A stretch of 64,000 bases of DNA from Tamarix chinensis (lineage: Eukaryota > Streptophyta > Magnoliopsida > Caryophyllales > Tamaricaceae), in contig CM060180.1 of assembly GCA_030549775.1 (NCBI GenBank), positions 88,115,172 through 88,179,171 on the forward strand. Direction: 5' to 3'. Made by a program: the position numbers and the translations under genes. A model generated the notes under the pieces. The model did not search any database. It had not been told where the DNA came from and was given only the letters and a program-made list of their open reading frames with translations. Below are positions 1 through 12,099 of this stretch, in pieces (position 1 is the stretch's first letter; each line of letters opens with the position of its first letter).

Positions 1-439
1 ATTCCACGAGTAGGGTTAAATGATAAGTAATATTAATAACTTTATATATGATCTCATACAGTCCAATATACCTTGGACTAAGCTTACACTTTTTGCTAAA
101 CCTCATTATTTTCATAGTGGAAGAGACCCTCAAAAGAAATCTATCACCCACCTCATAACCATCAATTTAATCTATATAGATCTACCAATCCTCAACTACT
201 CTCATCTGATACTGAATCAGTTAAATTTACCTCATCATCTCCTCAATCATCTCTTATCCTAATATAATCATCATGCCCATATCACTCCACTATAATGGTA
301 TATATCCTGTATAAGGCCTCAGTAGGTTCCATCTTGATACTTAAGTGTTACCTATATTTTTATGAGAACTCAATCAAGTATAGGTGGTCCTCCCAACTTC
401 CCCTAAAATTCAACACATATACCTAAAGAATTTCTTATA

Positions 440-760
440 TGTTATGGATGGTCCTCTATGTCTAACCATTCATGGATGGGTGAAAAGTGGTACTCACTAA
501 CTCTTAAAAGTAGCTTGCAAAATTTTTCCAAAAGTGTCTAGAGTCTCGATTTCATACAATATCTTTAGGGATCCCATGTAGCCCCCACACTTTGCTTCCT
601 ATAAGCATCAGCTAACTACTCCATACTCCATGTCATCTTCATTTGTATGAACACTACCAACATAGTTAGATGATCAATAATAACCTAGATGGAATGAAAT
701 CCACTATAAGTTTTTGAGAGACCCACCATAAAGTCCACAAAAATTTCATCTCACTTTCCT
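440..760 (-). pseudogene. Ty3/gypsy integrase core remnant
   Basis: On the minus strand the frames give pieces resembling the catalytic core of gypsy integrases: RLHGIPKDIV, a degraded DRDPRF-like motif (NRDSR), then STTFHPSMNG in place of the family STAFHPQTDG. About 50-100 bases upstream on the same strand lies a CQ-VKIEYKIPAGLLEPL-like linker (about 740-830), also as expected. Stops interrupt the frame, so no functional integrase can be made. Confidence 0.75.
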
Positions 761-1189
761 TATAGAACTTCTAGTGGTTCTAACAACCTTGCTAGTATCT
801 TATATTCAATCTTAACTTTCTATCAAGTTAAACATCAGGCAACAAACTCTATAACATTCTTCAAATCCTTATACAACATTTCCTTTCTAAGGTGGATGGA
901 ATAAAAGCATAATGACCTTCATCTAAGATTTTCCTCTGAAGGACAACACATTCCCATGGTACACACCAACAACCATAGTATCTCACACTACCATCCTCAT
1001 GGAGCTTAAACCCTTTAGTTCTACCTTTTTTTACACTCTACTTGATCACCTTGATCTTAACATCACCAATTTCACTATCTTGGATCCCTTCAAAGATCTA
1101 AGGTGTGATGGTGAGTGCACTCATTCTTACCTATAAACTACTTGTGTTAATAAACTCAATATCCATCTCCCGAAGCTCTTGACACAAAT

Positions 1190-1500
1190 GATTTGACAAC
1201 ACAATCATTCTCAAGGAATGCGACAACTTCTGGCTAAGGGCATTTGCTAGTACATTAGCCATACTCTCATGATAGGTCAACTCTAGTTATAATCCTTGAC
1301 AAATTTCAACCATTGGCATTATCTCAAATTCAACTCCTACTACGTGAAAATGAACTGGAAGCTCTTATGATCAGTGTAGAAATTGAACTAAATACGATAG
1401 AGGTAATGCCTCCAAATTTTAATACTTAACACTACTACAACGACCTCTAGATCATGCATTGGGTGGCTCTACTCATGTTACATTAGTATTGGAAAGAATA
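1190..1500 (-). pseudogene. Ty3/gypsy RNase H remnant
   Basis: Minus-strand frames show FYTDHKSFQFIFT, the counterpart of the gypsy YSDHKSLKYIFT motif, and then ESMANVLANALSQK, the counterpart of the KANVVADALSRK end of RNase H. In the second motif the D of VVADALS is N. The order relative to the RT and integrase remnants is correct for a minus-strand element. Confidence 0.75.
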
Positions 1501-2789
1501 AAACACCACTCTCACATGTTATATTAACGCACAACCTAACCCATAATTATAAGTGTATCTATATACTTCAAAACCACCTGATCAAGTTGGTAACATGAGC
1601 ATCAAGGCACTTGTCAAATGCCTCTTCAACTCCTTGAAAGTTTCACCACACTTCTTGTCCCACTAAAATTGTGTAGCCATCATTATCAAATTAGTTAACG
1701 GCTGAGCTATATTAGAGAAGTCCATAAAAAACCTATGGTAGTAACTTGTCAATGCTAGAATACTATTCACCTCATTAACAAAGTTTTGTTGGATACTAGG
1801 AATTTCTTCAAACCATGGAAGGATCAACTACCACACCATCCTTCAAAGTTGCATGCCTAAGGAAATCTACTTGATCTAGCCAAAACTCACACTTTGAAAG
1901 CCTAGCATAGAATTAATGTGTCCTTAATGATTTTCAAATCTATCTCAAATGTTGCTAATGCTTCTCTCGATTACTAGAGTAGATGAGGATGACAATGATG
2001 AATACTATAATGAACTAATCTAAAAGCTATCAAAAAATCTGGTTCATAAGGGGCATAAATTATCCTAGCACATTACTAAGTCTGAAAGGCATTATTGTGA
2101 AATTATAATGGCCATATCCTGTTTGACAAGTCATCTTTGGAATATCTAGCTCTATTATCCTCAATTGATGGTAACCTGATAAAATATCAATCTTAGAGAA
2201 TACTATGGCTCATTTACTTGGTCAAATGGATAGAAATTTTTTGATGTAACCTAATTCAACCTTTGATAGTTGATGTATAATCTCATACTCCTATCGTTCT
2301 TCTCAATGAATAATACCAGTGCTCTCCATGATGATACACTTTGTTAAATGTAGCTCTTCTCCAACAACTCTTGTAACTAAGACTTAGGATCTTTCATCTC
2401 CATATTTCCATGCAGTAGGTGCTTTCGATACTAGTTTTATCTTTGGCATTAAGTTTATGATAAGCACAACAACTCAAATAGGCAGCATACCCAAATTCTT
2501 ATTAAGGAACACATTGGAATACCCTCGGATCACTACTATTTACTCTAGCAACGTCTCATCGGCTTTGATATCTCAATCACTACAAAAGAAAAGCAAACAC
2601 CCCTTATGAAAAATGGTACTCATCATGATTGGTGATACAACTTTTATAAAGGGGATAGGCTCACACTTCCAATATAAGACCTTAACACTCTTTGGTCCTT
2701 GAACAACCACACATTCCTGTGCATAATCTATTAATACTCAATACTTCCCCAACATATCCATTTCGATAATCACATAAAAGTTGCAAATT

Positions 2790-3069
2790 TCAAGCTCCAT
2801 GAGATCTAAGGTAAACTCTACTCCCCCAACTATCAACAACACCCCTTATAGAACCTAGAACATTGAATATTATCTCCTTACGGCAACATAAGGGAACTGG
2901 AAATATTACAACAGGGAGATAAAAAAGATCTAGCAATGAATGTAGATGACACAAAAGAAAGTGATGCACTAGAGCCAAACAATATGTTAGCTGGAAAGGT
3001 AGATATAATAAGCATTCTTATTACCATACTAGTGTAATACTTTACCTCAAACTGGCTAATCACATTCAA
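2790..3069 (-). pseudogene. Retropepsin (gypsy aspartic protease) remnant
   Basis: The minus-strand frame ending near 2878 carries FGSSASLSFVSSTFIA, which corresponds to the family active-site motif FDSGASHSFVSS. The catalytic aspartate is Gly and the following glycine is Ser, so it is catalytically dead. The continuing sequence, in a shifted frame (2790-2978), keeps a family-specific tail ending in YLRSHGA. The copy at 57331-57573 has the same order, with the catalytic Asp retained. Confidence 0.8.
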
Positions 3070-3190
3070 GCATCTTCCTAAAGGAACCTTTTTAGCACTA
3101 CCTAACCCTAACCTTACTGAAATAGGTGAGGATTCTTATCCCAAGGCTAACTAGTATGGTTGACATCACTAATTTGTGATAGAGGAACTC

Positions 3191-3492
3191 TTATAGCCTA
3201 TTTGGATGGAGGTTAATTAAGGTTAGTGGAGGTTAATGAAAGTTAAATATTATGTTAACCTCATTTGGTAACCTTTCTTTTTTATTTAACCTATGTTAGG
3301 TTAGGTTAAATATTAACCTCATTTAACCTTGATTCACCCCAAAATTGTTAATCTCTAGATCAGAGGCTAATGAAGGTTAAGGTTAAACTTTAAAAGATAT
3401 TTTATCCCATTAGACTATACTCACCTAGGTTCACCTCAATCCAAACAATGTTAGACATATTAAGTTAACCTAATAATTATCCAAATAAATGG
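3191..3492. mobile_element. MITE-like insertion with GGTTAA-rich inverted ends
   Basis: The left end reads CCTATTTGGATGGAGG and the right end, reverse-complemented, reads CCATTTATTTGGATAA, giving imperfect terminal inverted repeats around TTTGGAT. The interior is full of GGTTAA/TTAACC steps in both orientations (for example GAGGTTAATGAAAGTTAA and TTAACCTCATTTGG), so a single strand could fold over most of its length. It interrupts the linker upstream of the retropepsin remnant. No convincing target-site duplication was found, so the superfamily (hAT or PIF/Harbinger) is undecided. Confidence 0.4.
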
Positions 3493-3984
3493 TTTGTGTG
3501 ATGGCCTTTGTACCACCCCAAATTTCTTCTCCACATCCTTATCCTTATTCTATTCATTATCAAGTCATGGCATGTGTACCACCCCATAGTTTAAGATACC
3601 ATGGAAACCTATCCAAACAAGAGGAAATAAATTCTAATTGAATCCAAGTAACCACAAATGGAAATAAAGTCCTACAAAAGAGAATTAACCACCAATAGAC
3701 ATAAATTTAGGAAAAAAACAAAAACTACCTATGGTTCAAGAACTTTTATTATCAAAACTTCATAGTACAATATCAGTGTCTAGAGTATGAAGGCATCAGG
3801 ATCTACTAGGATTATATCCAAAGGCAAAGCCCGAAGGTAGACTGACCCTAATAGCTAATCAAGGATTAGGTAACCTAGACCTATACATAGCTTGTTCATC
3901 ATCTAATTTAAGTAATTAGAGTGTCATTTTACAAGGTATATGATCATTCAAGGCCCATAGATCATCCAAGTAATGCATCCACAT
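3493..3984 (-). repeat. Retrotransposon LTR-like debris
   Basis: The stretch around 3790-3890 (CTACTAGGATTATATCC and following) matches in order and wording the stretch at about 37130-37210, and in reverse complement the stretch at about 55250-55390. These two lie inside long LTR-like regions on the minus and plus strands. The expected gag region of the neighbouring minus-strand gypsy element is missing here, so it was probably deleted. No coding capacity is visible. Confidence 0.45.
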
Positions 3985-4866
3985 TGTAACACCCCTAATT
4001 TTTTAAGAAAAAAATTTATTTTTAAGATAATGGGGAAGCGTTGGAAAAATAAAATTGAGGAATGTTACTGCCATATCAACCACGAGAAAAGTGTGATCAT
4101 CACCTTATCTATACCTAATGTAAGGTAAAATGGAATAATAAACAAAAAGTGCATGCTCATATTATTAATGCGATAATACAAGATATTAAGGGTAAGAAAA
4201 ATATTATAGATATAATGAATATGATAGTTTAAAAAACAAAATATAGGAAATTGAGCAAAAGAGTTCAAATAATTATGAATACAAAAACATCCCAACATAG
4301 TGGGTAAAATGTCTCTAACTAGTTAGCCTAACTCTTAGGCATAAACATATACTCCAACCCCATGCAATAGCCCACTAATGACCCACATCATCACCTTCAT
4401 TATACTCTAATTTAGAGTTATAACCCTAAAAATCATCCTTTGCTCCTTATTCCAAAAGTCAATTCATCACAGTGACCACACAAGTGCAATATCAATACAA
4501 TGAAGTACGAGTAAAACATATTACTGAAAACATGGTAAGGCTTATGCATCACATTGAAGTCACATAAAAGCATGGTGATAAGCATACCGGTACAATTAAA
4601 CATTTATTCTTATAGTAGTAGTAGTACAATAAGACAAACTTGCACAGAAATCATAGAAGGATAATAATATGGTATATGCATCACAACCATATAATATAAA
4701 CCATATTAGAATTATCCCTTTAGTGACCACACAATTTCTAATTAATGAGATAACTCATTTGACCACGCCTAGTACTCCACCATGAATAAAAGTCATGGAA
4801 GCACAAATAATAGTAATGGAATACCACACCTACCACAAGGAGTAAGGATACATCAAAGGGACTTTC
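3985..4866 (-). repeat. LTR fragment beginning TGTAACACCC (minus orientation)
   Basis: TGTAACACCCCTAATTTT at 3985 is the inverted 3' end of a plant LTR. The next 100 bases keep the pattern seen at the inverted ends of copies D (41403) and G (36089): an A/T-rich stretch, then GAGGAATGTTACTGCCAT where D has GAGGATATTACCACCAT. The right part (4300-4866) is A/T-rich and unrecognised. No matching far end or target-site duplication was found. It is probably a truncated LTR cut by copy A. Confidence 0.5.
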
Positions 4867-5179
4867 TCTCGGGAATTTTTAAAAGCTTATATTTTAATAA
4901 ATAAGTTTTATTTTGGATAAATTAGCCTTTTAATCTTTTAATTTAATTATTTTGTGTATTTTGAGTATATAAATTTGGATATAAATATTTAATAAAATAA
5001 AATAAATATTTTATTATTTTATCATGCCCTTTTTATTAAATAATGTCCCAAACCATTATTTTACTAAATTATTCTTTTAAACCCTTATATTTTAATTATA
5101 TTAAACTAAATTATTAAATAAATTTATTACCCAAAAATATTTCACCTTATTATTTATAAATTAAATTATTTTAATTAAA

Positions 5180-6400
5180 ATAATTTTTCCTTTTCCCTTT
5201 TTCCTTCTTTTCCCTTTCTTTCTTTTTCTTTTTCCTTCCTTAGGTCGCCGGTTGGTCGGCCTGCTCCTTTCCCCCTCTTGCGATTGGGCCTAGCCCACTT
5301 CTCCCCCCTCCTCCCTCCTTTCCTTTTTCCTTTCCCAGCCCAGCTCTTTTCTTCTCGCCTTCGCACGAGTCGGCCGCCCCTCCTCATTTCTCTTCTTTCT
5401 CTCCCGTTCGGCCCGGCTTGTTTCTTCGGCCGGTCTGCCTGTCGCACCTAGCAGCCAATACCCAGCCCCTTCCCCAATCCTTCTTCCTCCTTCTTCTTCT
5501 TTCTTTCTTCTTCCCCACTCCCTTCCATGACCACTCCGTACAAATCCCATTCCCTGCAACTCCCTCTCCCCTATTGACCTCCCTAACTCTCTCTCTATCT
5601 CTCTCTCTCCCGCCATTCCTTGCCCCATACCGAGACCTTCCCCACTCCCGACCATCACCCCATTCCTTCCCCTCTCCCTTCAATCTCCCATTTCCCTCCC
5701 ACCTATAGCCACCCCTCGAGCCCTATCCCTTCCCTTCTCTTCCTTACCGTTGTGCATTCTTTTCTCGAGCCCTCCATGCACCCCAACTCTCCCTTTTCTT
5801 TCCTTCCTTCTCCTCCCCTCTCTTCCCCTGTTTTTGGTTTCGCCGCCCCTCTCTGCCGCTTCCGCCGCCTCAACTACCACCTGCACCACCTCCTGCCACC
5901 CTCTACCTCACCCTCAAGCAACCACAACCCCCATCAAGCCACCCCGCAGCCCCATTCTTCCTCCTCCCTTCTTTTTTCTCTTCTTTCCCCCCTTATTGGC
6001 AACCGCCCTGCAATGCCTCGTTTTGCCGCCATCCCGCCGCTTCCACCGCCACTTGAGCCACCCTATTACTCCCTACAACCCCCTCTACCATCCCCAATCA
6101 TCCTTTGGTTGAAACCTTCACCCGAAAGCCTCTATTTTCCTTCCCCATTTTCCTTCCTCACCAGCCTCCACCTCGACCTCCCTCCTCGGCCGCCAACTTC
6201 ACAGCCTTGCTGCCGCCGCCTCCGCCACCTTTAGGCTCCATCAACCCATCCCCGACCACCACCTACACTCCCTCTCTACCTCTGTACCATCCCCTTGCCC
6301 TTAATCCTCCCCTAACCCCCTCCTTTCTTAGCCCCAAACTGCCAACCTGAAAATGCCCATTTCTCCCCCTTTTACCACCTTCGAGCCCCCTCTTCCAACT
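5180..6400 (+). repeat. Pyrimidine tract of giant LTR copy A
   Basis: About 1.2 kb are overwhelmingly C and T on the plus strand, with C-rich runs that make this the most GC-rich stretch of the LTR. Equivalent tracts sit at 29340-30490 (copy C), 9840-10640 (B) and, as purine tracts on the reported strand, in D, E and F. The long open frames in it are a by-product: pyrimidine-only codons cannot be stops, which yields Pro/Ser/Leu/Phe-only peptides without domains. Confidence 0.8.
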
Positions 6401-6999
6401 TTCCTTGCATGTAGCTCATGCTGCATGAGCAGATGAGCTTCTGCCCTTGTTAAATTATTTGAGTAAAACTTTTGAGGTATAATAATATTTTAATTTAATT
6501 ATTTGATTAATTAAGCATTATAATGTTTTATGACTTGATTTTATTATTTCTAATGTAATAAATCTTTATATTATTTTTAGGTATTGGTTTTTATAATCAA
6601 AGCTTAGACCTTTAACCGGAATACCGGTAAGGGTCATTTTTGCGAAAACCGAGGTAATCGTTAAATCCCGCTTAAATGCATGGATTAATGCATGTTAGCA
6701 CATTAGGCATTTTTAATGTGTATTATGCTTGATATATGTTGCTGAGCATATTATATGTGGTTAAGGAAAATGTTGATTATTATCCATGTTGTTATATTCT
6801 ATTGTGATATTTAATACATGTTTAATATTTTGTGAGCATTAGGGGATTTTATTAATGTATATTGTAAAATATTATGGCCTAATACATATATGTATGTGTG
6901 CTAATAAGCATTATATTAATTATAAGAGTCATGGATGAGGCATTAAAGTTAATATTTTATGTAGTATTAATAATAATTTAATAATAAGGGTGTATTAAG

Positions 7000-8170
7000 A
7001 GTAAAATGGTGATTATTGATTAAAAGGATAACTTGGTAATTTTGGAGGCAAGGGTAAAATGGTAGATTTGTTAATAAAAGGAGAAAATGGTAATTTTGGA
7101 AGTAAGGGGTAAAATTGTAATTTTGTGAATAAAGGATGAAATAGTAATTTTGCAATAAAAGGGGCAATTTGGTAATTTTGTAAGATTTGGTAATTTTGTA
7201 ATAAAAGGGCGATATAGTAATTTTGTAATAAAATGGCAATTTGGTAATTTTAGAATAAAATGGTAAAGTTATAATTTTAAAATTAAAGGGTAAAATAGTA
7301 ATTTTGTGATTAACAGGCATAATGGTAATTTGGAAATTAAAGGAGGTAAGATAGTAATTTTATAGTTAAGGATAAATGGGAAATTTTATAAGTAAAAGGG
7401 CGATGTGGTAATTTTGGGAGTTAAGGGGGTAAAATGGTAAGTTTGAAGGTAACGGGGTAAAACAGTAATTTTGTAAATCAAAGGGGTAGAAGTGGAAATT
7501 GGAAAGGAGTAAATTGGTAATTATAATAATTGAGAAGGGTAAAATAATAATTTAAATAACTAAAGGGTAACTTGATAATTTAATAATGGAGAAGGATAAA
7601 ATGGTAAATATGATAAATGTGAGGGGTAAATTGGTAATTTAACTGACTGGAGGGTAATTTCGTAATTTTGATAATGGAGTGGGGTAGTTTGGTAATTATG
7701 ACAACTAAGAAGGGCAATTTGGTAACTTAAATAAGTAAAGGGTAATTTGGTAAATTTAATAACGGAGAAGGGTAAAATTGTAATTATGATCATATAAAAG
7801 AGTAATTTGGTAATTTAACCAACCAAAGGGTAATTTGGTAATTTTGACAATAAGGAAGTGTAGTTTGGTAATTGATAATAAAGGATAGTAATTTGGTAAT
7901 TAACTGAATAAAGGGTTAATTTGGTAATTAGGATAAGGAGAAAGGGTAATTTTGTAATTTGATGAACTCAAGGATAATTTAATAATTATAATAAAGGAAA
8001 GAGGGAAAAGTGTTAATCTAACCAATTAAATGGAAAGTATATTAAGTGCAATAATTATTAAGGGGGATTAGTGACCTAATAAATATGAGTAATAACTTGG
8101 TAACCTAAATAGAATAAGGGGTAACTTGGTAATTTGTAACAAGGAGGGTAATATGGTAATTTTTCAAGTA
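7000..8170 (+). repeat. GGTAATTTTG minisatellite in LTR copy A
   Basis: An irregular tandem array built from steps such as GGTAAAATGGTAATTTTG and AAGGGTAATTTGGTAA, with a period of roughly 30-40 bases that drifts along the array. It has almost no C on the plus strand. The same array, with different unit order, occurs at 31190-32300 in copy C, but not in B, D, E or F. The minus-strand ORFs here (KITKLPFYYK-type peptides) are produced by the repeat and are not genes. Confidence 0.85.
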
Positions 8171-8919
8171 AGGAAGGGATGGCTTAAAATTTTTTATAAG
8201 TAACGGGTAAATGAGTAGTTTGTATCTAATATATTGTTGTGATTGTGGAATTCGTAATATGACTCTAATAACGCTGATTAATGAGGTAAGAATATTTGAT
8301 GATTAGTAAGTATCACGAGAACGAGTTCTAATTCGGAATTAGATGAATTTAGGATGGCCTTAATGATTCTTCTGTGTTACTTTGGATGACCATCTGAATA
8401 AGAATTTTCTGATGATATCTGAATGATTAAAAGATGATAATTATCTGATTGTTGTGCTTTAGTGATCACCATTAATTAAGACACTAATACTTAAAGTGAA
8501 AGACCTCGAGATCGGGAATGGTGGCTCTTTAGGGGTCGCTACCCTAAAGACGTGGTTTAGCCCACGATTATTTGGTATTTGTTGGTGTGCCTTTGTGCCC
8601 CAGCCAGGCCCTATATCTACTCTATCTAGCTCTACGGACCTAGTTAGGGGGTATGCATACTTAAGGATTAGGTGTCCTTGTCGGTAGGGTACTGAGTTAG
8701 CTTTATGCACCAGTATGACCAGGGTACCTTTGCGTCCCTAGGTTACTAGTTGAAGGGTACTGAGTAGCTTTTATGCACTAGTGCGACCGGTGTACCTTTG
8801 TGTCCCGGGTTCTTGATCTCCCTAATGAGGCAAATAAATGGAATTGTTGTGCTGAATAAAAAGGAAAAATACTAATTGTTAAAGTGAAAGATTAATGAGC
8901 CGGGACCAGTTGATTTATA

Positions 8920-9090
8920 TGATGAATATTGATCCACCGGAAAAAATAGTGGCCCAGAATGTTTTCCCCTGGATAATGTTCATGAGTATCGATCCACCAG
9001 ATATAATGGTGGCCTAGGATGTTTTTACCCTGGATGATATATATATATATATATGTATTCCGACCCACCGGCGAGAATAGTGGGGGTCGC
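8920..9090 (+). repeat. CCAC...GTGG mini-palindrome array, copy A (3 units)
   Basis: Three units of the form GA(T/C)CCACCGGnnn(A)AATAGTGG occur, each a CCAC...GTGG inverted pair with an 11-12 base interior. The middle unit reads CCACCAGATATAATGGTGG. The array ends with GGGGGTCGCAAGCTCAATAAA, the CTCAATAAA block shared by other copies. A (TA)n microsatellite lies between units 2 and 3. Confidence 0.75.
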
Positions 9091-9407
9091 AAGCTCAATA
9101 AAATTTATTTTGGATGTGAATAAATTATGGAAAAATACTAATCATCGAGATGATTAATGATGGCCCAATGGCCTTAAGGCTCAAAATATATCGATTACTC
9201 ATTATGGCCTATTGATATTGGTTGATTGGTTAAACGAATATATGAAAGTGAATGTTACGTATACACTATTAATGTATGATTGAATTATTGGATGTACAAA
9301 TAAATGGATCCGAATATCATGTTTATTTTTATGGTTATATATGAATGTAGTAGTATTTCATGTGTGATATTGCGTACTGTTTTTAAGTGCATTTTTAAAG
9401 GGTTACT

Positions 9408-9423
9408 CAGTACCATAGTACTG
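9408..9423 (+). other. Short hairpin CAGTAC/GTACTG in LTR copy A
   Basis: CAGTACCATAGTACTG is a perfect 6-bp stem with a CATA loop. The corresponding positions in copies B, C and D also fold although their bases differ (13785, 33839, 41927). Downstream in A come GGGTTCCC and GGGGCCCC, further short palindromes. Confidence 0.6.
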
Positions 9424-9691
9424 AAGGGTTCCCTTCGTGGGGCCCCTGCCTATTCAATGGGCAGTACCCCTTGCAGGTTGTATTCAGGTGCTATTCAAGT
9501 GGGCTCTCGGGAAAGAGCGTAAGGTACTGTTCGGAGATTTTAGGGTTTTAAATTGTCTCTTTTAAATTCAATGTAGGTGTTATTTTGTAACCACCGTTGT
9601 TGAATTTTTCTCTTGTAAAGTGTTTATTGCGCTTCTCTGATTTTTAAACGCTTAAGTTTCTCGTAAAATGGTATTTACTCTTTTAGCTTTA

Positions 9692-9741
9692 GCACTTGGT
9701 ACTGGAACGGTATGAGTGAACCCGTTTGGTACTAAGTGTGG
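9692..9741 (+). other. Long terminal hairpin of LTR copy A
   Basis: GCACTTGGTACTGGAACGG pairs with CCCGTTTGGTACTAAGTGTG across a short loop, giving an imperfect stem of about 20 bp about 100 bases before the LTR end. The block is the best-conserved part of the LTR and recurs at 14207 (B), 34127 (C), 41505 (D, inverted) and 45075 (E, inverted). It is followed by GGCGGTAATA(C/T)CCCC. Confidence 0.65.
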
Positions 9742-10649
9742 CGGTAATACTCCCAAAGTTCACAATTTATTAATTTGCATCCGCTAGTTTCCTTTTAAGT
9801 TAAAGAAATTTTTCAGTAGTGAATTTTGGGAGTGTTACATAGACCAATCCACCTCCCTTCCTTCTCACACGATTCCCTCTCCCAACCAGCTATACCCTAT
9901 CACGTTGCTCTTAAATTTCACCGGCAACCATCGTTACCGGTGACCTTAACCCTACTTCCCTATTTCCTCATCATCCCACAGACCTCACCCTATCATTTAA
10001 ACCCTATAAATACCCCCAGATTGAGCTTTGTATCGAGCTTTGGTTTCTTTCCCAGAAAACCTACCTTGTGCATCACTGCTCCTTCAAACGTCATTTCTGC
10101 CACCTTTGGCCAATACTGCCGCCCGTTCTGGCCACCCTAGTACTCCTTCAACCTCCATATAACTACCTAAACCTCCCTCATCCCTCAATTTTTCCTACTC
10201 AAGCCACCCCAGCTGTGCAAAGTTTCCTCCCCGATCAACCTTCCTTTTTATCTCCGCTGCCCTTCGAACCACCATTAGTCACCACTTCCACCGTTGTAGC
10301 CGCTCCTTTCACCTCCAAAATTGTACTGCAGACCACCCTCTACCATTTCCTACCTTTCTTTTCCTCTTTCTCCCTCTCCTCCTCTCTTTCTCTCCTTCTT
10401 CCCCATTCGACCACCACCACCATTATCGTGTGTCGCCACCTTTAGCTGTGCCACCACCTCCATTATGTTCCTCTCCTTCTAGGCAACCATAATCACCTCT
10501 ACTCCTATCTTCATTCTCCTTATTTTGTTCCCAGCCTTCAATTTTTCCCCTTTTCTTCTCTTTTTCCACCCACCACCGTGCACCACCGTCGGTGCCACCT
10601 ATCACCACCAGTCTAAGGTTGAACCCTAAACCCTTTTTCACTATTTATA

Positions 10650-10941
10650 CAAGCTTTATTTTATTTTATTTTATTTTATTTGTTCTAAATATATTACTAT
10701 TACTATTATTATCGTTATTACTATTATAATTATTATTATTAATGATTTTATTATTATTTCTAGTGAGGGCTGAAGCCCTATTATATTTTTTTTAATTCAA
10801 TTTTATTATAATTATTATTATTGTTTTTATTATCTTTATTATTAATATTAATATGTTGTTATTATTATTATTATTATTTCATTATTATTATTACGAATAT
10901 TTTACTAATAGTTTTGCCATTATTATTGTTATTATTATGCG

Positions 10942-10980
<39 letters not shown>

Positions 10981-11560
10981 TTCATTATTGGTATTATTAT
11001 TCTATATAGGACTGAAACCCTATTGTGCCTATTTTAAATTGTAGTAGTGGTACTATAAATATCAATTATTATTATTAATATTATCATTTTTTTATCATTA
11101 TCATTTCTTATTCTTATTAGTGTAATTTTTTTATTATTATTATTTAATAAGTTTATTATTATTTAATGTGTGGTAGAAACCCTACTTCATTTTATCTTCA
11201 AATATTATCCTTACTATTATCACTATTATGATTATTATCATTTTTGCAATATTATTATGGGTTTTATCATTATTATTATTACAATTTCATTATTATTATT
11301 ATTACTAAATTTTGTTATTTATTTTACTAATGTTGTTATTAGTATTTTATTGGTAAAAGGGCCAAAGCCCTTATTTAACTATGTTTTTGAGCAATGCCCT
11401 TTTTATTATTATTGTTACTATTATTATTATTATTCTTATTAATATTAACATTGATATTATTTTTAGTATCTTTGCTATTATTATTATTTTAGTATCATCA
11501 TCATCATCATCATCATTATTATTATTATTAGGATAAAGTCTTCAACCTTATATTATCAAC
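10650..11560 (+). repeat. (TTA)n/(ATT)n-rich microsatellite region of copy B
   Basis: About 900 bases dominated by TTA/ATT triplets with pure runs (for example 10940-10982). Short conserved islands interrupt it: GGGCTGAAGCCCTATTAT, GGACTGAAACCCTATTG, GGGCCAAAGCCCTTATT. The islands are small GGGC...GCCC palindromes and recur inside the TTA regions of D and E. Poly-Leu/Tyr/Ile frames here are by-products of the repeat. Confidence 0.8.
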
Positions 11561-12099
11561 TTTTATAATATTACTATCATTTCAATATCTTTAGCAAAGT
11601 TAGTAATTGGTTGTTCTTTTATTAATATGTTATTATTTAATTAAAAGCCTGGTCTTAGAATAAGTTAGTAAATAATATTAATTTTGGTAGGAGAGAATCT
11701 AGTTTTAGTTTTTTCGTCACATAGGTGAGACCAGTCAAAGCCCTAAGGAGGCGTAGAAGCATGCTCCAAGACCAATGTCATTTTAGGTAAGGGTGTTACT
11801 AAGGCCTATTGTGCGTTGATGTGCATTAAATGCCTTGTATGTTATGCATCCTATGTTATTATTGTAATTATTTTGTATATGGTATGACGTGGAGTTAAAG
11901 CATATTCTTGAGTTGTTATATGGCATGTGTATTATGTATATGTGATGATATGTGTTGTGACCCGGTAAGACATGCATATGAGGATGTTGATCTGGTTTGT
12001 GTGGGAGAAAGGATCAAAAAGGAGAATGGGGGAAATAAGTTGACCAAGATATGTGAGTTAACTTAAGTATTTTAATGATCCATGAGTGGAAGAATAAAA

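Larger units (their letters stand above)
1..3190 (-). mobile_element. Ty3/gypsy retrotransposon internal region, degenerate, cut by the window edge
   Basis: Read on the minus strand, pieces of a gypsy polyprotein appear in the usual order from right to left: linker and retropepsin (about 3070-2800), reverse transcriptase (about 2400-1600), RNase H (about 1500-1190) and integrase core (about 760-440). Every domain is broken by stops and frameshifts and no reading frame exceeds about 60 codons. The retropepsin and its upstream linker closely resemble the plus-strand copy at 57170-57573, so the two belong to the same family. The left part (integrase C-terminus and 3' LTR) lies outside or at the edge of the window. 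Function is lost; this is an old insertion. Confidence 0.85.
4867..9839 (+). mobile_element. Giant LTR copy A (gypsy family, minisatellite subtype), solo or truncated
   Basis: From about 4880 the sequence aligns block by block with copy C (29027-34276): the ATAAATA...TTTGGATAAATTA start, GAGTATATAAA, the pyrimidine tract, a CAAAGCTTA(G/A)(A/G)CCTTTAA block, the GGTAA minisatellite, a block beginning AGTGATCACC/AGTCACC, the CCAC...GTGG array, the CAGTAC hairpin, the long terminal hairpin and the final GAGTGTTACA at 9839. No protein-coding content belongs to it. The first ten or so bases of the expected TGTAACACCC start are not recognisable and no target-site duplication was found, so the left boundary is approximate. 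Confidence 0.7.

Noticed and set aside
20..262. 80-codon plus-strand ORF
   Set aside because: It lies antisense to the minus-strand gypsy integrase region; a shadow frame.
5418..6350. Overlapping Pro/Ser/Leu-rich ORFs of 81-204 codons
   Set aside because: They lie in the LTR pyrimidine tract, where stop codons cannot arise from C and T alone; no domain, and the same happens in all copies.
6967..7793. Repetitive KITKLPFYYK-type ORFs
   Set aside because: Translation of the GGTAATTTTG minisatellite; not a repeat protein gene.
10821..11442. Poly-Leu/Tyr/Ile ORFs looking like membrane proteins
   Set aside because: Translation of the (TTA)n microsatellite.
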